From Paracoccaceae bacterium (GTDB lineage: Bacteria > Pseudomonadota > Alphaproteobacteria > Rhodobacterales > Rhodobacteraceae), in assembly GCA_003332035.1 (NCBI GenBank), contig QOQI01000011.1, forward strand, positions 1-34,412: a stretch of 34,412 nucleotides of DNA. The letters run 5' to 3'. Made by a program: the position numbers and the translations under genes. Each line of letters begins with the position of its first letter. Position 1 is the stretch's first letter. Of the stretch, positions 10,210 to 19,100 are shown one piece after another. The notes under the pieces are model-generated. The model saw only the letters and a list, made by a program, of their open reading frames with translations, had not been told where the DNA came from and searched no databases.

Positions 10210-11199
10210 CTAATAATCTCCAACTGTGGGCACACTAAGTTCGGCCAAAGTTAAATTTTTTCCTGGTTTGCAATTCGTTCGCTTTGCAATTCTTAGCTTT
10301 GCTGAACGGGCCCTTGAGTTTATTGATGTTTCGTTTGCTGTAGGTTTCACCGCTTTCCGCGTTATTTGAGTAAATTGGGCTGGAAGAACATCGGCATCGG
10401 GAAGATATCTACTCGTTGAATGTAAATTACCGGTACGAGCCTTAATAAATCGCTTTACTATCCGATCCTCGATCGAATGAAATGTTACCACAACCAAGTA
10501 ACCATCTACCGAAAGTGCTTTTTCTGCTGAAAATAAACCGTCGAAAAGCTCTTCATATTCCTTGTTGACAGCAATACGTAGAGCCTGAAAACTTCGGGTC
10601 GCAGGGTGTGACTGCCCTGGTTTTGACCGTGGCAAAACCTTTTCGATAACTCTAGCTAAATCAGTCGTTGTTTCAAAGAGCTCTTTTTCTCGTCGAGAGA
10701 TTATAGCTTTTGCTATTCTGCGACTTGCTCTCTCTTCTCCAAAAAAATAAAGAATATTGCCAAGTATTTTTTCAGAGACAGAATTAACTAAATCAGCAGC
10801 TGTCGGGCCAGTTTGGGACATACGCATATCCAATGGCCCCTCTTTTAAAAATGAAAACCCTCGAGCTGCTTGATCAAGCTGCATAGAAGATACACCAAGA
10901 TCAAAAACTACACCATTTACGTCATCTGCATGTTTTTCAAGATTAGAGAAAACATCGTTTATAAGCTCTATTCTACCGGAGTATTTATTCAACCATTTTT
11001 CTGCTAGTGAAAAAACATTTGGATCGCGATCAATCGCAAATACGAAATCAGCACCAGCATCTAGTAAAGCTCTCGAATAGCCACCAGCTCCAAAGGTGGC
11101 ATCAATCCAAACACCTCTAACCGGTGAGATATTTTTTATTATTGGCTCGATTAAGACCGGTATATGATCTGTTTTGGAAATCAAATCCAGATCCATCAT
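10210..11199 (-). CDS. rsmH: 16S rRNA (cytosine1402-N4)-methyltransferase RsmH (MraW)
   Basis: 329 aa. RsmH uses SAM to N4-methylate C1402 of 16S rRNA in the small-subunit decoding centre. The SAM-binding loop is DATFGAGGYS (residues 33-42), followed by the FDLGVSSMQLD segment near 100 and the conserved PATRSFQALRIAVNKE segment. The VTFHSIEDRIVKRF block in the C-terminal part is a family signature. Two consecutive ATG codons lie at the start; the first overlaps the mraZ TAA by one base (TAATG). The stop is one base from the likely ftsL start. Confidence 0.97.
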   Translation of the reverse strand: MMDLDLISKTDHIPVLIEPIIKNISPVRGVWIDATFGAGGYSRALLDAGADFVFAIDRDPNVFSLAEKWLNKYSGRIELINDVFSNLEKHADDVNGVVFDLGVSSMQLDQAARGFSFLKEGPLDMRMSQTGPTAADLVNSVSEKILGNILYFFGEERASRRIAKAIISRREKELFETTTDLARVIEKVLPRSKPGQSHPATRSFQALRIAVNKEYEELFDGLFSAEKALSVDGYLVVVTFHSIEDRIVKRFIKARTGNLHSTSRYLPDADVLPAQFTQITRKAVKPTANETSINSRARSAKLRIAKRTNCKPGKNLTLAELSVPTVGDY

Positions 11200-11699
11200 T
11201 ACTGATCATTCCCTATGTCTAAAAAGCTCAGAGGGTCAAAATCCTTAGGCTGCTCTCGAAGCCATTTATTTGTTTCGCCTTGGTCTGCCTCGAAAATCTG
11301 CGGGCTCCAGATTTGAAAGGTATCACCAGCAGCAATAAAATATGCTTCTTTTTCAATAGAAAAACGTTCCCTCAATTTAGGAGACAAAACCAATCGTCCC
11401 GTTTCGTCGATTGAAGTTGGAATACTTTGTCCATGAAAAAAGCGTTCAAGAGTTTTTCTCTCCAAAGATCCTCTAGGAAGACGGTCAATTTTGCTATCAA
11501 CCTCTTCAATAGCTTCTATGGTATAACACTCAATATATTTTCTTGTTTCGTCCCCATAAACAATAACAAGTTCAGGAGGCAATCCTTCTTTCCAGTTTGG
11601 GTCACAAGACTCAATCACCCGACGGAAGAGCGCAGGTATCGAAACTCGGCCTTTACTGTCTACCTTATGTAGACCCTCTCCTCTAAAACGTCGTCCCAA
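11199..11699 (-). CDS. mraZ: Transcriptional regulator MraZ
   Basis: 166 aa with the two AbrB-like MraZ repeats: KVDSKGRVSIP (residues 12-22) and SIDETGRLVLSP in the second half, each with the DxxGR element. In E. coli MraZ is a DNA-binding repressor of its own dcw operon, binding TGGG direct repeats upstream. The start appears to be TTG at 11699-11697, giving MGRRFRGE, the N-terminus usual in Rhodobacterales MraZ; an AAGAGG site lies 10 nt upstream and no in-frame ATG precedes it. A later GTG (residue 13) would remove conserved residues. This is the first gene of the cluster; candidate MraZ boxes lie about 280 and 530 bp upstream. Confidence 0.95.
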   Translation of the reverse strand: MGRRFRGEGLHKVDSKGRVSIPALFRRVIESCDPNWKEGLPPELVIVYGDETRKYIECYTIEAIEEVDSKIDRLPRGSLERKTLERFFHGQSIPTSIDETGRLVLSPKLRERFSIEKEAYFIAAGDTFQIWSPQIFEADQGETNKWLREQPKDFDPLSFLDIGNDQ

Positions 11700-11731
11700 A
11701 CCTTGAGCGCCTCTTAATTGCCTTCTCTCTT

Positions 11732-11912
11732 AAATGACGAAGCGGATTGAGCTGCTGCTGTTGCTCAATCCGCTGTCATTTTCCCGCTTAGCGGGGATTA
11801 CCGACTGCGCGCGCTCCTGGGGGGGGATACTGCTCGCTCGCGCGCCGGATCTTAAAACTGATGAAAGCGGGGCCTGTATGAAACCTGACTTAAGGAGGTG
11901 GATCTTAACGTC
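11732..11912. ncRNA. GC-rich hairpin-dense element upstream of mraZ (leader or ncRNA, strand unresolved)
   Basis: This stretch is conspicuously GC-richer than the AT-rich DNA around it, a usual mark of a structured RNA in a low-GC genome. Stems seen: a 12-bp perfect arm pair AGCGGATTGAGC/GCTCAATCCGCT (11741-11752 with 11763-11774) extended by 7 bp (11732-11738 with 11775-11781) after a 2-nt bulge; CCCGC-TTA-GCGGG at 11783-11795; a 10-bp bulged stem 11801-11813 with 11839-11848; and an 8-bp bulged stem 11887-11894 with 11904-11912. A 9-bp direct repeat GGATCTTAA occurs at 11847 and 11900. On the minus strand it would form a leader of about 230 nt before mraZ. It does not match RNase P RNA, tmRNA or SRP RNA signatures. 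Function unknown. Confidence 0.45.
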
Positions 11913-11943
11913 CATTAATTTTCCCATCTTCATCACTAATATG

Positions 11944-11971
11944 AATTTACACTAGAAACAGATAGAATCAA
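11944..11971 (-). promoter_or_regulatory. Candidate promoter for mraZ/dcw cluster
   Basis: On the minus strand TTGATT (11971-11966) and TAAATT (11949-11944) are separated by 16 bp, a plausible sigma70-type -35/-10 pair. A transcript would begin near 11936 and run through the hairpin-dense element into mraZ. The TGGGA repeat array lies directly upstream of the -35. The match is partial in AT-rich DNA, so this is tentative. Confidence 0.3.
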
Positions 11972-11979
11972 GAAAAAAA

Positions 11980-12004
11980 TGGGAAATTATGGGAAATTAT
12001 GGAA
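11980..12004 (+). promoter_or_regulatory. Putative MraZ box, TGGGA repeats (proximal array)
   Basis: On the plus strand TGGGA at 11980-11984 and 11990-11994 and a degenerate TGGAA at 12000-12004 are separated by identical AATTA spacers, giving an exact 10-bp period. E. coli MraZ is reported to bind three TGGGN direct repeats with 5-bp spacers, the same geometry. The repeats read opposite to mraZ transcription. Assignment to MraZ is inference from pattern and position. Confidence 0.5.
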
Positions 12005-12228
12005 AAAGAGATCTTACTATCAGAACTATCCTAAAGGAAATATCAAAAATAATACCATATGTGGGTATATAAATTTAATTAATACATATATGTAGTAATT
12101 TAATTTACTTTTCTCTATTTGAAAAAATCGTCAAAATATTTCTTTTTAATCTGTTTTAAAGAGTAATTTTTAAAAATTTTTGCAAATTTGTATAAATTAT
12201 AAATCATAATTCACTAAAAAAATATTTT
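12005..12228. other. Very AT-rich spacer, no gene seen
   Basis: About 220 bp composed almost entirely of A and T between the two TGGGA arrays. No reading frame with a ribosome-binding site is seen on either strand. A loose dyad of CATATG-like sequence occurs around 12057-12106. It may hold promoters or bent DNA, but no specific element can be named. Confidence 0.5.
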
Positions 12229-12243
12229 TCCCATAATATCCCA
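12229..12243 (-). promoter_or_regulatory. Putative MraZ box, TGGGA repeats (distal array)
   Basis: On the minus strand TGGGA (12243-12239), spacer TATTA, TGGGA (12233-12229), again with 10-bp period. It lies 20 bp beyond the mrp stop and reads in the direction of mraZ, opposite to the proximal array. Only two repeats are present. Confidence 0.4.
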
Positions 12244-12262
12244 ATTCAACTTGAGAGTGAGA

Positions 12263-13312
12263 CTAGACCAAACCACTCGCGATAAACCCATCTGCTATTT
12301 TATTATAGGCTACGGCTGCTGGACCGTCAAAAAGTGCAGCAGGCTTTCCGTCGTCGCCTGCCAAACGAGTATCAAGATCTATTGGAAGCGTTCCTAGCAG
12401 AGGAACCCCTAATTCATTGGCTTCCACTAAAACGCCGCCTTTTCCAAAAATAGGAGTTTCATGACTACAATTTGGACAGACAAAATTTGACATATTTTCT
12501 ATCATGCCAAAAATAGGAGTTTTCAATGTTTTAAACATATCAATAGCTTTTCTCGCATCTAAAAGTGCAACATCCTGTGGTGTGGATACTATGATTGCCC
12601 CAGATAACTCCGCTTTTTGGCATAAAGTTAACTGAACATCACCAGTTCCAGGGGGCAGGTCTACGATCAAAGCATCCAATTCGCCCCACTCTACTTGCGA
12701 AAGCATTTGCTGTAATGCTCCCATCAGCATAGGTCCCCTCCAAACAACGGCTTTGCTCGGATCTACCATTAAACCAATTGACATCAGAGTGACGCCGTGA
12801 GCCTGAAGCGGAATAATTCTTTTTCCATCTGGGCTACTAGGACGCTGCGAAACCCCCATCATACGAGGCTGGGAGGGTCCATAAATATCGGCATCAAGCA
12901 AACCAATTTTTTTACCTTTGTTTGCTAGAGCCACTGCCAAATTTGACGAGACCGTTGATTTTCCGACTCCCCCTTTACCTGAAGCAATAGCTATTATTTT
13001 TGAAACACTTTGCGGTTTCATTGTAGTCTCTTGCGGTTTTGGATGCCCACCTATCTTGAGGTTTGGAGGTTCTTTTGAATGTGAAGTCACAACTATACTA
13101 ACCTCTTCCAACCCATCAATTTGCAACAATTGATCCTGTATCCTAGACCTTTCATTTTCTAGGTTTTGCGCGACACCTGGAGAAGGTGCCTCAAGGACGA
13201 ATGATGCTTTTGCACCATCCACATTTAGTGCCCTAATCAAGTCACGAGAGACTATGTTTCCCCCGCTTTCTAGTTTATAGTTTTCTAGAAGAGCCAATAT
13301 TTTTTCGCGCAT
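12263..13312 (-). CDS. mrp: Iron-sulfur cluster carrier ATPase Mrp/ApbC
   Basis: 349 aa P-loop NTPase of the Mrp/NBP35 family, which binds and transfers Fe-S clusters to apoproteins in the cytoplasm. An N-terminal MIP18/DUF59-like domain (about residues 1-80) is joined by a linker to the ATPase domain with deviant Walker [10 protein letters not shown] (112-120), the [12 protein letters not shown] segment (140-151) and the DLPPGTGD segment near 218. The cluster-binding CxxC is Cys279/Cys282, followed by the conserved FGKGG. The ATG at 13312 is the natural start. It is alone between mraZ and pcrA with its own 175-bp upstream region, which contains a 14-bp palindrome AATCTTTAAAGATT at 13370-13383. 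Confidence 0.95.
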   Translation of the reverse strand: MREKILALLENYKLESGGNIVSRDLIRALNVDGAKASFVLEAPSPGVAQNLENERSRIQDQLLQIDGLEEVSIVVTSHSKEPPNLKIGGHPKPQETTMKPQSVSKIIAIASGKGGVGKSTVSSNLAVALANKGKKIGLLDADIYGPSQPRMMGVSQRPSSPDGKRIIPLQAHGVTLMSIGLMVDPSKAVVWRGPMLMGALQQMLSQVEWGELDALIVDLPPGTGDVQLTLCQKAELSGAIIVSTPQDVALLDARKAIDMFKTLKTPIFGMIENMSNFVCPNCSHETPIFGKGGVLVEANELGVPLLGTLPIDLDTRLAGDDGKPAALFDGPAAVAYNKIADGFIASGLV

Positions 13313-13487
13313 GATCCATTTTGCCTATTTTAAATTTATAGTTATTTATTCTCATAAACTTTCAGATCAAATCTTTAAAGATTGATTTGCTCAAAATTTT
13401 TGTGTCAATAACTCCAAAGGTACAATAGTATAGCTAGTTTTGTCAGTTTTCTTTAATTTTAACTTTGCCACAAAGACTAATTAATCA

Positions 13488-15824
13488 CTAAATATCTTCA
13501 GCCAAAACAATAAACTTTGAGACCACCTTTTTGTCGCCTGCTTTATCAAACTTAATTTGGAGTTTATCTCCTTCGATATCTTGAATATGCCCATATCCAA
13601 ACTTTTGATGAAATACCCGATTTCCAATCACAAAAACTGAACTTGCTGTTGCATCAATTGTAAGATTTTTACTATCTTTTGGCTGCCCAAGCATAGAACG
13701 CCTACTATTACTTTGTAATCGCTTCCAACCAGGAGAGTCATAACCATCTGCTGCCATAGCCTCCTCTTCCAAAGAGGAATTCATAGCAACTGCACCATAT
13801 CCGCCACCATAAAGGCCTGGTGGCGTCAATACCTCAACGTGATCAGAGGGCATTTCATCAATAAACCGTGAAGGCAAAGAAGATTGCCATTGTCCAAATA
13901 CCCTCCTGTTACCTGCAAAGGAAACCGTACAAAGGCTTTCTGCTCGCGTAATGCCTACATAAGCTAACCGCCTTTCTTCCTCTAGACCTTTCAGCCCGCT
14001 TTCATCCATCGACCTTTGTGACGGAAAAAGGCCATCTTCCCACCCTGGCAAAAATACTACCGGAAACTCCAAACCTTTTGCAGCGTGCAAAGTCATTATA
14101 GAAACCTTTTCCTCACCTTCATCAGCATCATTATCCATAACAAGGCTCACATGTTCCAAAAATCCCTGAATATTTTCAAAATTTTCAAGAGCCTTAATAA
14201 GCTCCTTCAAATTTTCAAGGCGGCCTGGAGCGTCTGGTGTTTTGTCATTTTGCCACATGCCAGTGTAGCCACTCTCATCCAAAATAAGCTCTGCCACTTC
14301 GATATGGTTCAAGCTTTCATCTTTTAAAAGATTTTCCCATCTTTGGATATTAGCAAGTAAAATACTAAGTTCGACTGCACCTTTACCTCCTAATCCCTTC
14401 TCAGAAATGAGAATTTTTGCGCCTTCGATTAACGAAGTTGAGTGCTGCCTTGCTTTGAGTTGGATTTTTTGTTGAGCCTTATCTCCTAACCCCCTTTTAG
14501 GCGTATTTATAATACGCTCAAAAGCGAGATCATTCTCCGAGCTTGCAACAATGCGCAGGTAAGCCATCGCATCACGAATTTCCATTCTCTCATAAAACCG
14601 AGGACCACCAATAACCCTATAGGGTAATCCAATTGTTAGAAATCTGTCTTCAAACATACGCATTTGATGGCTAGCTCGCACTAATATTGCCATTCTCTCT
14701 AAGCTTTTTGGTGGTTGACCACGGCTGCCTTTTTGAATTGCCTCTATCTCATCTCCAATCCAGCGCGCTTCTTCCTCACCATCCCAGTGACCAATTAATC
14801 GAACTTTTTCTCCAGTCTTTAGACTTGTCCAAAGTTCTTTCCCTAGTCGCCCTTCATTTGCTGAAATTATACCTGCTGCAGCTGCTAAAATATGCGGCGT
14901 AGATCTATAATTTTGCTCTAAGCGTATAACTTTTGCGCCAGGAAAATCTTTCTCAAAGCGCAAAATGTTTCCAACCTCAGCACCGCGCCAGCCATAGATT
15001 GATTGATCGTCATCACCCACACAACATACGTTTTTATGATCTCCAGCAAGTAATCTAAGCCACAAGTATTGTGCGACGTTTGTATCTTGGTATTCATCAA
15101 CTAATATATATCGAAAAAAAGATTGGTATTTCTCCAGGACATCACGGTTTTTTTTAAAAATTTCAACGCAATAGAGTAGTAGGTCTCCAAAATCGACTGC
15201 ATTTAATTGTCGCAATCTATTCTGATATTGTTCATAAAGCTCTGTTCCCTGATTGTTGTATGCGGCACACTCTGAAGCTGGAACTTCAGCCGGAAGCCAA
15301 GCACGATTTTTCCATCGGTCAATTAAGCCCGCTAGGAGTCTCGCAGGCCAACGTTTATCGTCAATATTTTCAGCTTGGATCAACTGCTTTAGTAAACGCA
15401 ATTGATCATCTGTATCCAATATCGTAAAATTTGATTTTAAATTTACGAGTTCTGCATTTCTACGAAGGATTTTTACCGAAATTGAATGAAATGTGCCCAT
15501 CCAAGGCATGCCTTCAGCAACCTGTCCAAGCATATCACCGACTCGATTTTTCATTTCGCGCGCCGCTTTATTGGTGAACGTAACTGCCAATATTTGATTT
15601 GGATTTGCTCGTCTCATATTAAGCAAATGAACAACACGCGTTGTGAGCGCTTTTGTTTTGCCAGTTCCCGCCCCAGCCAACATCAAAACTGGCCCATCGA
15701 GAGCTTCAACAGCTTTCCTTTGCTCTTCATTTAACTCATCCAAGTAAGGAAAAGATCGAGCTGCCATTGCCTGACTGCTTAAAGTCTCTGAACTAGTCAT
15801 TTTTTTCTTCTCGTTGCTGCTCAT
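13488..15824 (-). CDS. uvrD: UvrD/PcrA-type ATP-dependent DNA helicase
   Basis: 778 aa SF1A 3'-5' helicase of the UvrD/PcrA/Rep family, which acts in nucleotide excision and mismatch repair and in clearing replication blocks. Walker A is GAGTGKT (51-57); other motifs include FTNKAA (83-88), DEYQDT (243-248, Walker B), GDDDQSIYGWRGA (motif III), QNYRST (motif IV), TLHAAKGLEF (motif V) and VGITRA (motif VI). The C-terminal end FGYGHIQDIEGDKLQIKF resembles the Tudor-like RNA polymerase-interacting domain of PcrA/UvrD. The order of motifs is complete. An ATG at 15824 is used; a second Met eight codons in is possible. The AT-rich divergent region with pyc carries its promoter. Confidence 0.95.
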   Translation of the reverse strand: MSSNEKKKMTSSETLSSQAMAARSFPYLDELNEEQRKAVEALDGPVLMLAGAGTGKTKALTTRVVHLLNMRRANPNQILAVTFTNKAAREMKNRVGDMLGQVAEGMPWMGTFHSISVKILRRNAELVNLKSNFTILDTDDQLRLLKQLIQAENIDDKRWPARLLAGLIDRWKNRAWLPAEVPASECAAYNNQGTELYEQYQNRLRQLNAVDFGDLLLYCVEIFKKNRDVLEKYQSFFRYILVDEYQDTNVAQYLWLRLLAGDHKNVCCVGDDDQSIYGWRGAEVGNILRFEKDFPGAKVIRLEQNYRSTPHILAAAAGIISANEGRLGKELWTSLKTGEKVRLIGHWDGEEEARWIGDEIEAIQKGSRGQPPKSLERMAILVRASHQMRMFEDRFLTIGLPYRVIGGPRFYERMEIRDAMAYLRIVASSENDLAFERIINTPKRGLGDKAQQKIQLKARQHSTSLIEGAKILISEKGLGGKGAVELSILLANIQRWENLLKDESLNHIEVAELILDESGYTGMWQNDKTPDAPGRLENLKELIKALENFENIQGFLEHVSLVMDNDADEGEEKVSIMTLHAAKGLEFPVVFLPGWEDGLFPSQRSMDESGLKGLEEERRLAYVGITRAESLCTVSFAGNRRVFGQWQSSLPSRFIDEMPSDHVEVLTPPGLYGGGYGAVAMNSSLEEEAMAADGYDSPGWKRLQSNSRRSMLGQPKDSKNLTIDATASSVFVIGNRVFHQKFGYGHIQDIEGDKLQIKFDKAGDKKVVSKFIVLAEDI

Positions 15825-16103
15825 AATTTACTGATTACTTTAAAAATTTCAAAAATGGAAGATATGTTCCCGCTCTGTTCCTTTTGGTACTTAATTTTTG
15901 AGTTAAAACAAACCCTCGTGACGTATGCATCAGTAATAGAATAATGTGATAGCGCCGATCAAAATATGAAAATTAAGTAAAAGATTAAAAAAAAGTAATA
16001 ATGTAAGAAAATCAACAATTATCTAGATAATACATTGACACTAAGGCTCGCTGCAGTGCAGCTTGCACCCAAAATTTGCACTTAAACCTAAATACGGTGA
16101 AAC
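15825..16103. promoter_or_regulatory. Divergent promoter region pcrA/uvrD - pyc
   Basis: 279 bp between two divergently transcribed genes. On the plus strand a perfect TTGACA lies at 16035-16040, but no convincing -10 hexamer follows at the usual distance. Just after it are overlapping dyads: GCTGCA-G-TGCAGC (16050-16062) and GTGCA-GCT-TGCAC (16056-16068), and TTGCAC repeated at 16063 and 16076. These may be operator half-sites controlling pyc. No reading frame of note is seen. Confidence 0.4.
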
Positions 16104-19100
16104 ATGAAGATCTTTGAAAAAATCCTGATCGCAAATCGTGGTGAAATAGCAATTAGAATTATGCGCGCTGCCAATGAAATGGGGAAAAAAACTGTCGCTG
16201 TTTTTGCTGAAGAGGACAAACTTGGTCTTCATAGATTTAAAGCAGATGAAGCCTACCGCATTGGAGAAGGCCTTGGGCCTGTAGCAGCTTACCTGTCAAT
16301 TGAGGAAATTATCAGAGTTGCAAAGCTAAGCGGTGCCGATGCCATTCATCCTGGTTATGGATTATTGAGTGAAAATCCAAATTTTGTAGATGCATGTGAT
16401 GCCAATGGAATCACATTTATCGGCCCAAAAGCTGAAACTATGCGCGCTTTAGGAGATAAGGCTTCAGCTCGAAAGGTGGCTATTGAAGCTGGTGTACCCG
16501 TAATTCCCGCAACCGAAGTTCTTGGAGATGACATGAACGTCATTCAAAAAGAGGCCAAGAATTTAGGTTACCCATTAATGCTTAAAGCCTCATGGGGTGG
16601 TGGGGGTCGTGGGATGCGCCCTATTAATGGAGAGAGCGAACTTGAAGATAAAATTCTCGAAGGCCGACGTGAGGCGGAAGCTGCGTTTGGTAACAGTGAA
16701 GGCTACTTAGAGAAAATGATCATAAGGGCTCGCCACGTTGAAGTACAGATCTTAGGTGATCAAAATGGAGATATCTATCATCTTTGGGAACGGGATTGTT
16801 CTGTACAAAGAAGAAATCAAAAAGTTGTCGAACGTGCGCCCGCTCCTTATCTCTCAGAAGGCCAGAGAGAGGAATTGTGCGAACTCGGTAGAAAAATTTG
16901 TCAGCATGTAAATTACGAATGTGCTGGAACCGTGGAATTCCTGATGGATATGGATAGTGAAAAATTTTACTTTATCGAAGTAAATCCTCGGGTCCAAGTC
17001 GAGCATACTGTTACTGAGGAGGTTACAGGGATTGATATTGTGCAGGCTCAGATATTAATTTCGGAAGGCTACGGCCTAGCCGAGGCCACTGGAAAGTCTT
17101 CACAAAAAGAAATTAAATTAAATGGGCATGCACTACAAACTCGAATAACCACTGAAGATCCACAAAATAATTTTATACCGGACTATGGACGTATCACTGC
17201 TTTCAGAGAAGCAACAGGTATGGGCATTCGTCTTGACGGAGGGACTGCATATTCCGGCGGTGTGATTACACGGTATTACGATAGTTTATTGGTTAAAGTT
17301 ACGGCCTGGGCCCCTACCCCTGAAAAAGCTATTTCTAGAATGGATCGCGCTCTCAGGGAATTTAGAATTCGAGGTGTGTCAACCAATATCGCTTTCGTTG
17401 AGAATTTGTTAAAACATCCAACATTTTTGAATTACGAATACACGACAAAATTTATCGATACATCTACCGATTTATTTGAGTTTAGTAAAAGACGTGATAG
17501 AGGCACAAAAGTATTAAATTACATCGCTGATATTACAGTTAATGGACACCCTGAAACTGTTAATCGGCAAAAGCCGCTAAGTGAATTGAAACCAGCTCGC
17601 GCTCCAGATGTTAATTCAGAACCAAGTTATGGGACCAGAAACCTTTTAGATGAAAAAGGGCCAAAAGCAGTCGCAAATTGGATGCTAGAGCAAAAGAGAT
17701 TGCTTCTAACGGATACAACAATGCGTGATGGCCATCAGTCACTTCTTGCAACCCGCATGAGATCACTCGATATGATTAAAGCGGCCCCAGTTTATTCGTC
17801 CAAACTTCCAAAACTATTTTCAGTTGAATGTTGGGGAGGTGCAACATTCGATGTTGCTTATCGGTTTTTGCAAGAGTGTCCTTGGCAAAGATTGAGAGAT
17901 ATCAGGGCTTCTATGCCAAACATAATGACACAAATGTTGTTGAGAGCCTCAAATGGAGTCGGATACACAAATTATCCCGACAACGTTGTTGAATCATTTG
18001 TTAAGGAAGCCTCGAAAGGGATTGATGTATTTCGCGTTTTTGACAGCCTTAATTGGGTCGAAAATATGAGAGTCGCTATGAACGCCGTTTTAGATACCAA
18101 TAAAATTTGTGAGGCAAGTATCTGCTACACAGGAGATATATTGAACCCAGAACGCGCTAAATACAATTTACAGTATTATGTCTCAATGGCCAAAGAATTA
18201 GAAGCCGCTGGCGCTCACGTTCTGGGACTTAAAGATATGGCTGGCTTATTGAAGCCTGCGGCAGCTACGAGGCTAATTCAAACCCTAAAAAGCGAAATTG
18301 GAATTCCTATACATTTCCATACACATGATACAAGTGGGATAGCTGCCTCTACCATTCTAGCTGCTTCTGAGGCTGGTGTTGACGCAGTGGATACTGCCAT
18401 GGATGCTTTTTCGGGCGGAACATCGCAACCCTGTCTTGGCTCAATTGTAGAAGCTCTCAGGCATACTTCTCGTGACACTGAGCTCAATATTGATGATATA
18501 AGGCTGATTAATAATTATTGGGAACATGTTCGTGATCAATATGCTGCCTTTGAGAGTGGGTCATCAGCGCCTGCATCTGAAGTTTACCTTCATGAAATGC
18601 CAGGCGGCCAGTTCACAAATTTGAAAGCCCAAGCTCGTTCTTTAGGCTTAGAAGAAAAATGGCCAGAAATTGCCAAAACATATGCAGATGTCAATCAAAT
18701 GTTTGGCGATATTGTAAAGGTAACTCCCTCCTCCAAAGTAGTAGGTGACATGGCTTTAATGATGGTATCCCAAGGCCTCAGTCGACAAGATGTAGAAAGC
18801 CCAGATATTGATCTCTCGTTTCCTGATAGTGTTGTTGATATGATGCGTGGAAATCTTGGTCAACCGCCAGGCGGATTTCCAAAGTCAATTGTTGGGAAAA
18901 TACTTAAAGGTGAAAAACCTAATTTAGAAAGGCCCGGAAAGCACTTAAAAGATGTTGATCTTGAACAAGTCCGAACAGAATTATCTGTAAATCTTGATGG
19001 AGTAGATATAGACGACGAGGATTTAAACGGCTATTTAATGTATCCAAAAGTTTTTATGGATTACATGGAGCGGCATCAGATCTATGGTCCTGTCAGAGCT

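Noticed and set aside
11732..11912. 6S RNA on the plus strand
   Set aside because: The only resemblance is a short CTTAAAACTG-like stretch; the long closing stem and central bulge expected of 6S RNA are not clear, and the local 19-bp hairpin at one end argues against it.
11730..11936. 68-aa reading frame on the minus strand inside the structured block
   Set aside because: It lies across the hairpin arms with no convincing ribosome-binding site, and its composition looks like translated repeat or RNA sequence rather than protein.
11700..12262. RNase P RNA, tmRNA or SRP RNA upstream of mraZ
   Set aside because: I looked for the RNase P GAGGAAAGTCCGGGC core, the SRP RNA GGAAGG-type loop and a tmRNA tag or acceptor on both strands; none was found, and the GC-rich block is too short for RNase P RNA.
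13370..13383. Regulatory palindrome upstream of mrp (AATCTTTAAAGATT)
   Set aside because: AT-only palindromes are expected by chance in this AT-rich spacer and nothing ties it to a regulator.
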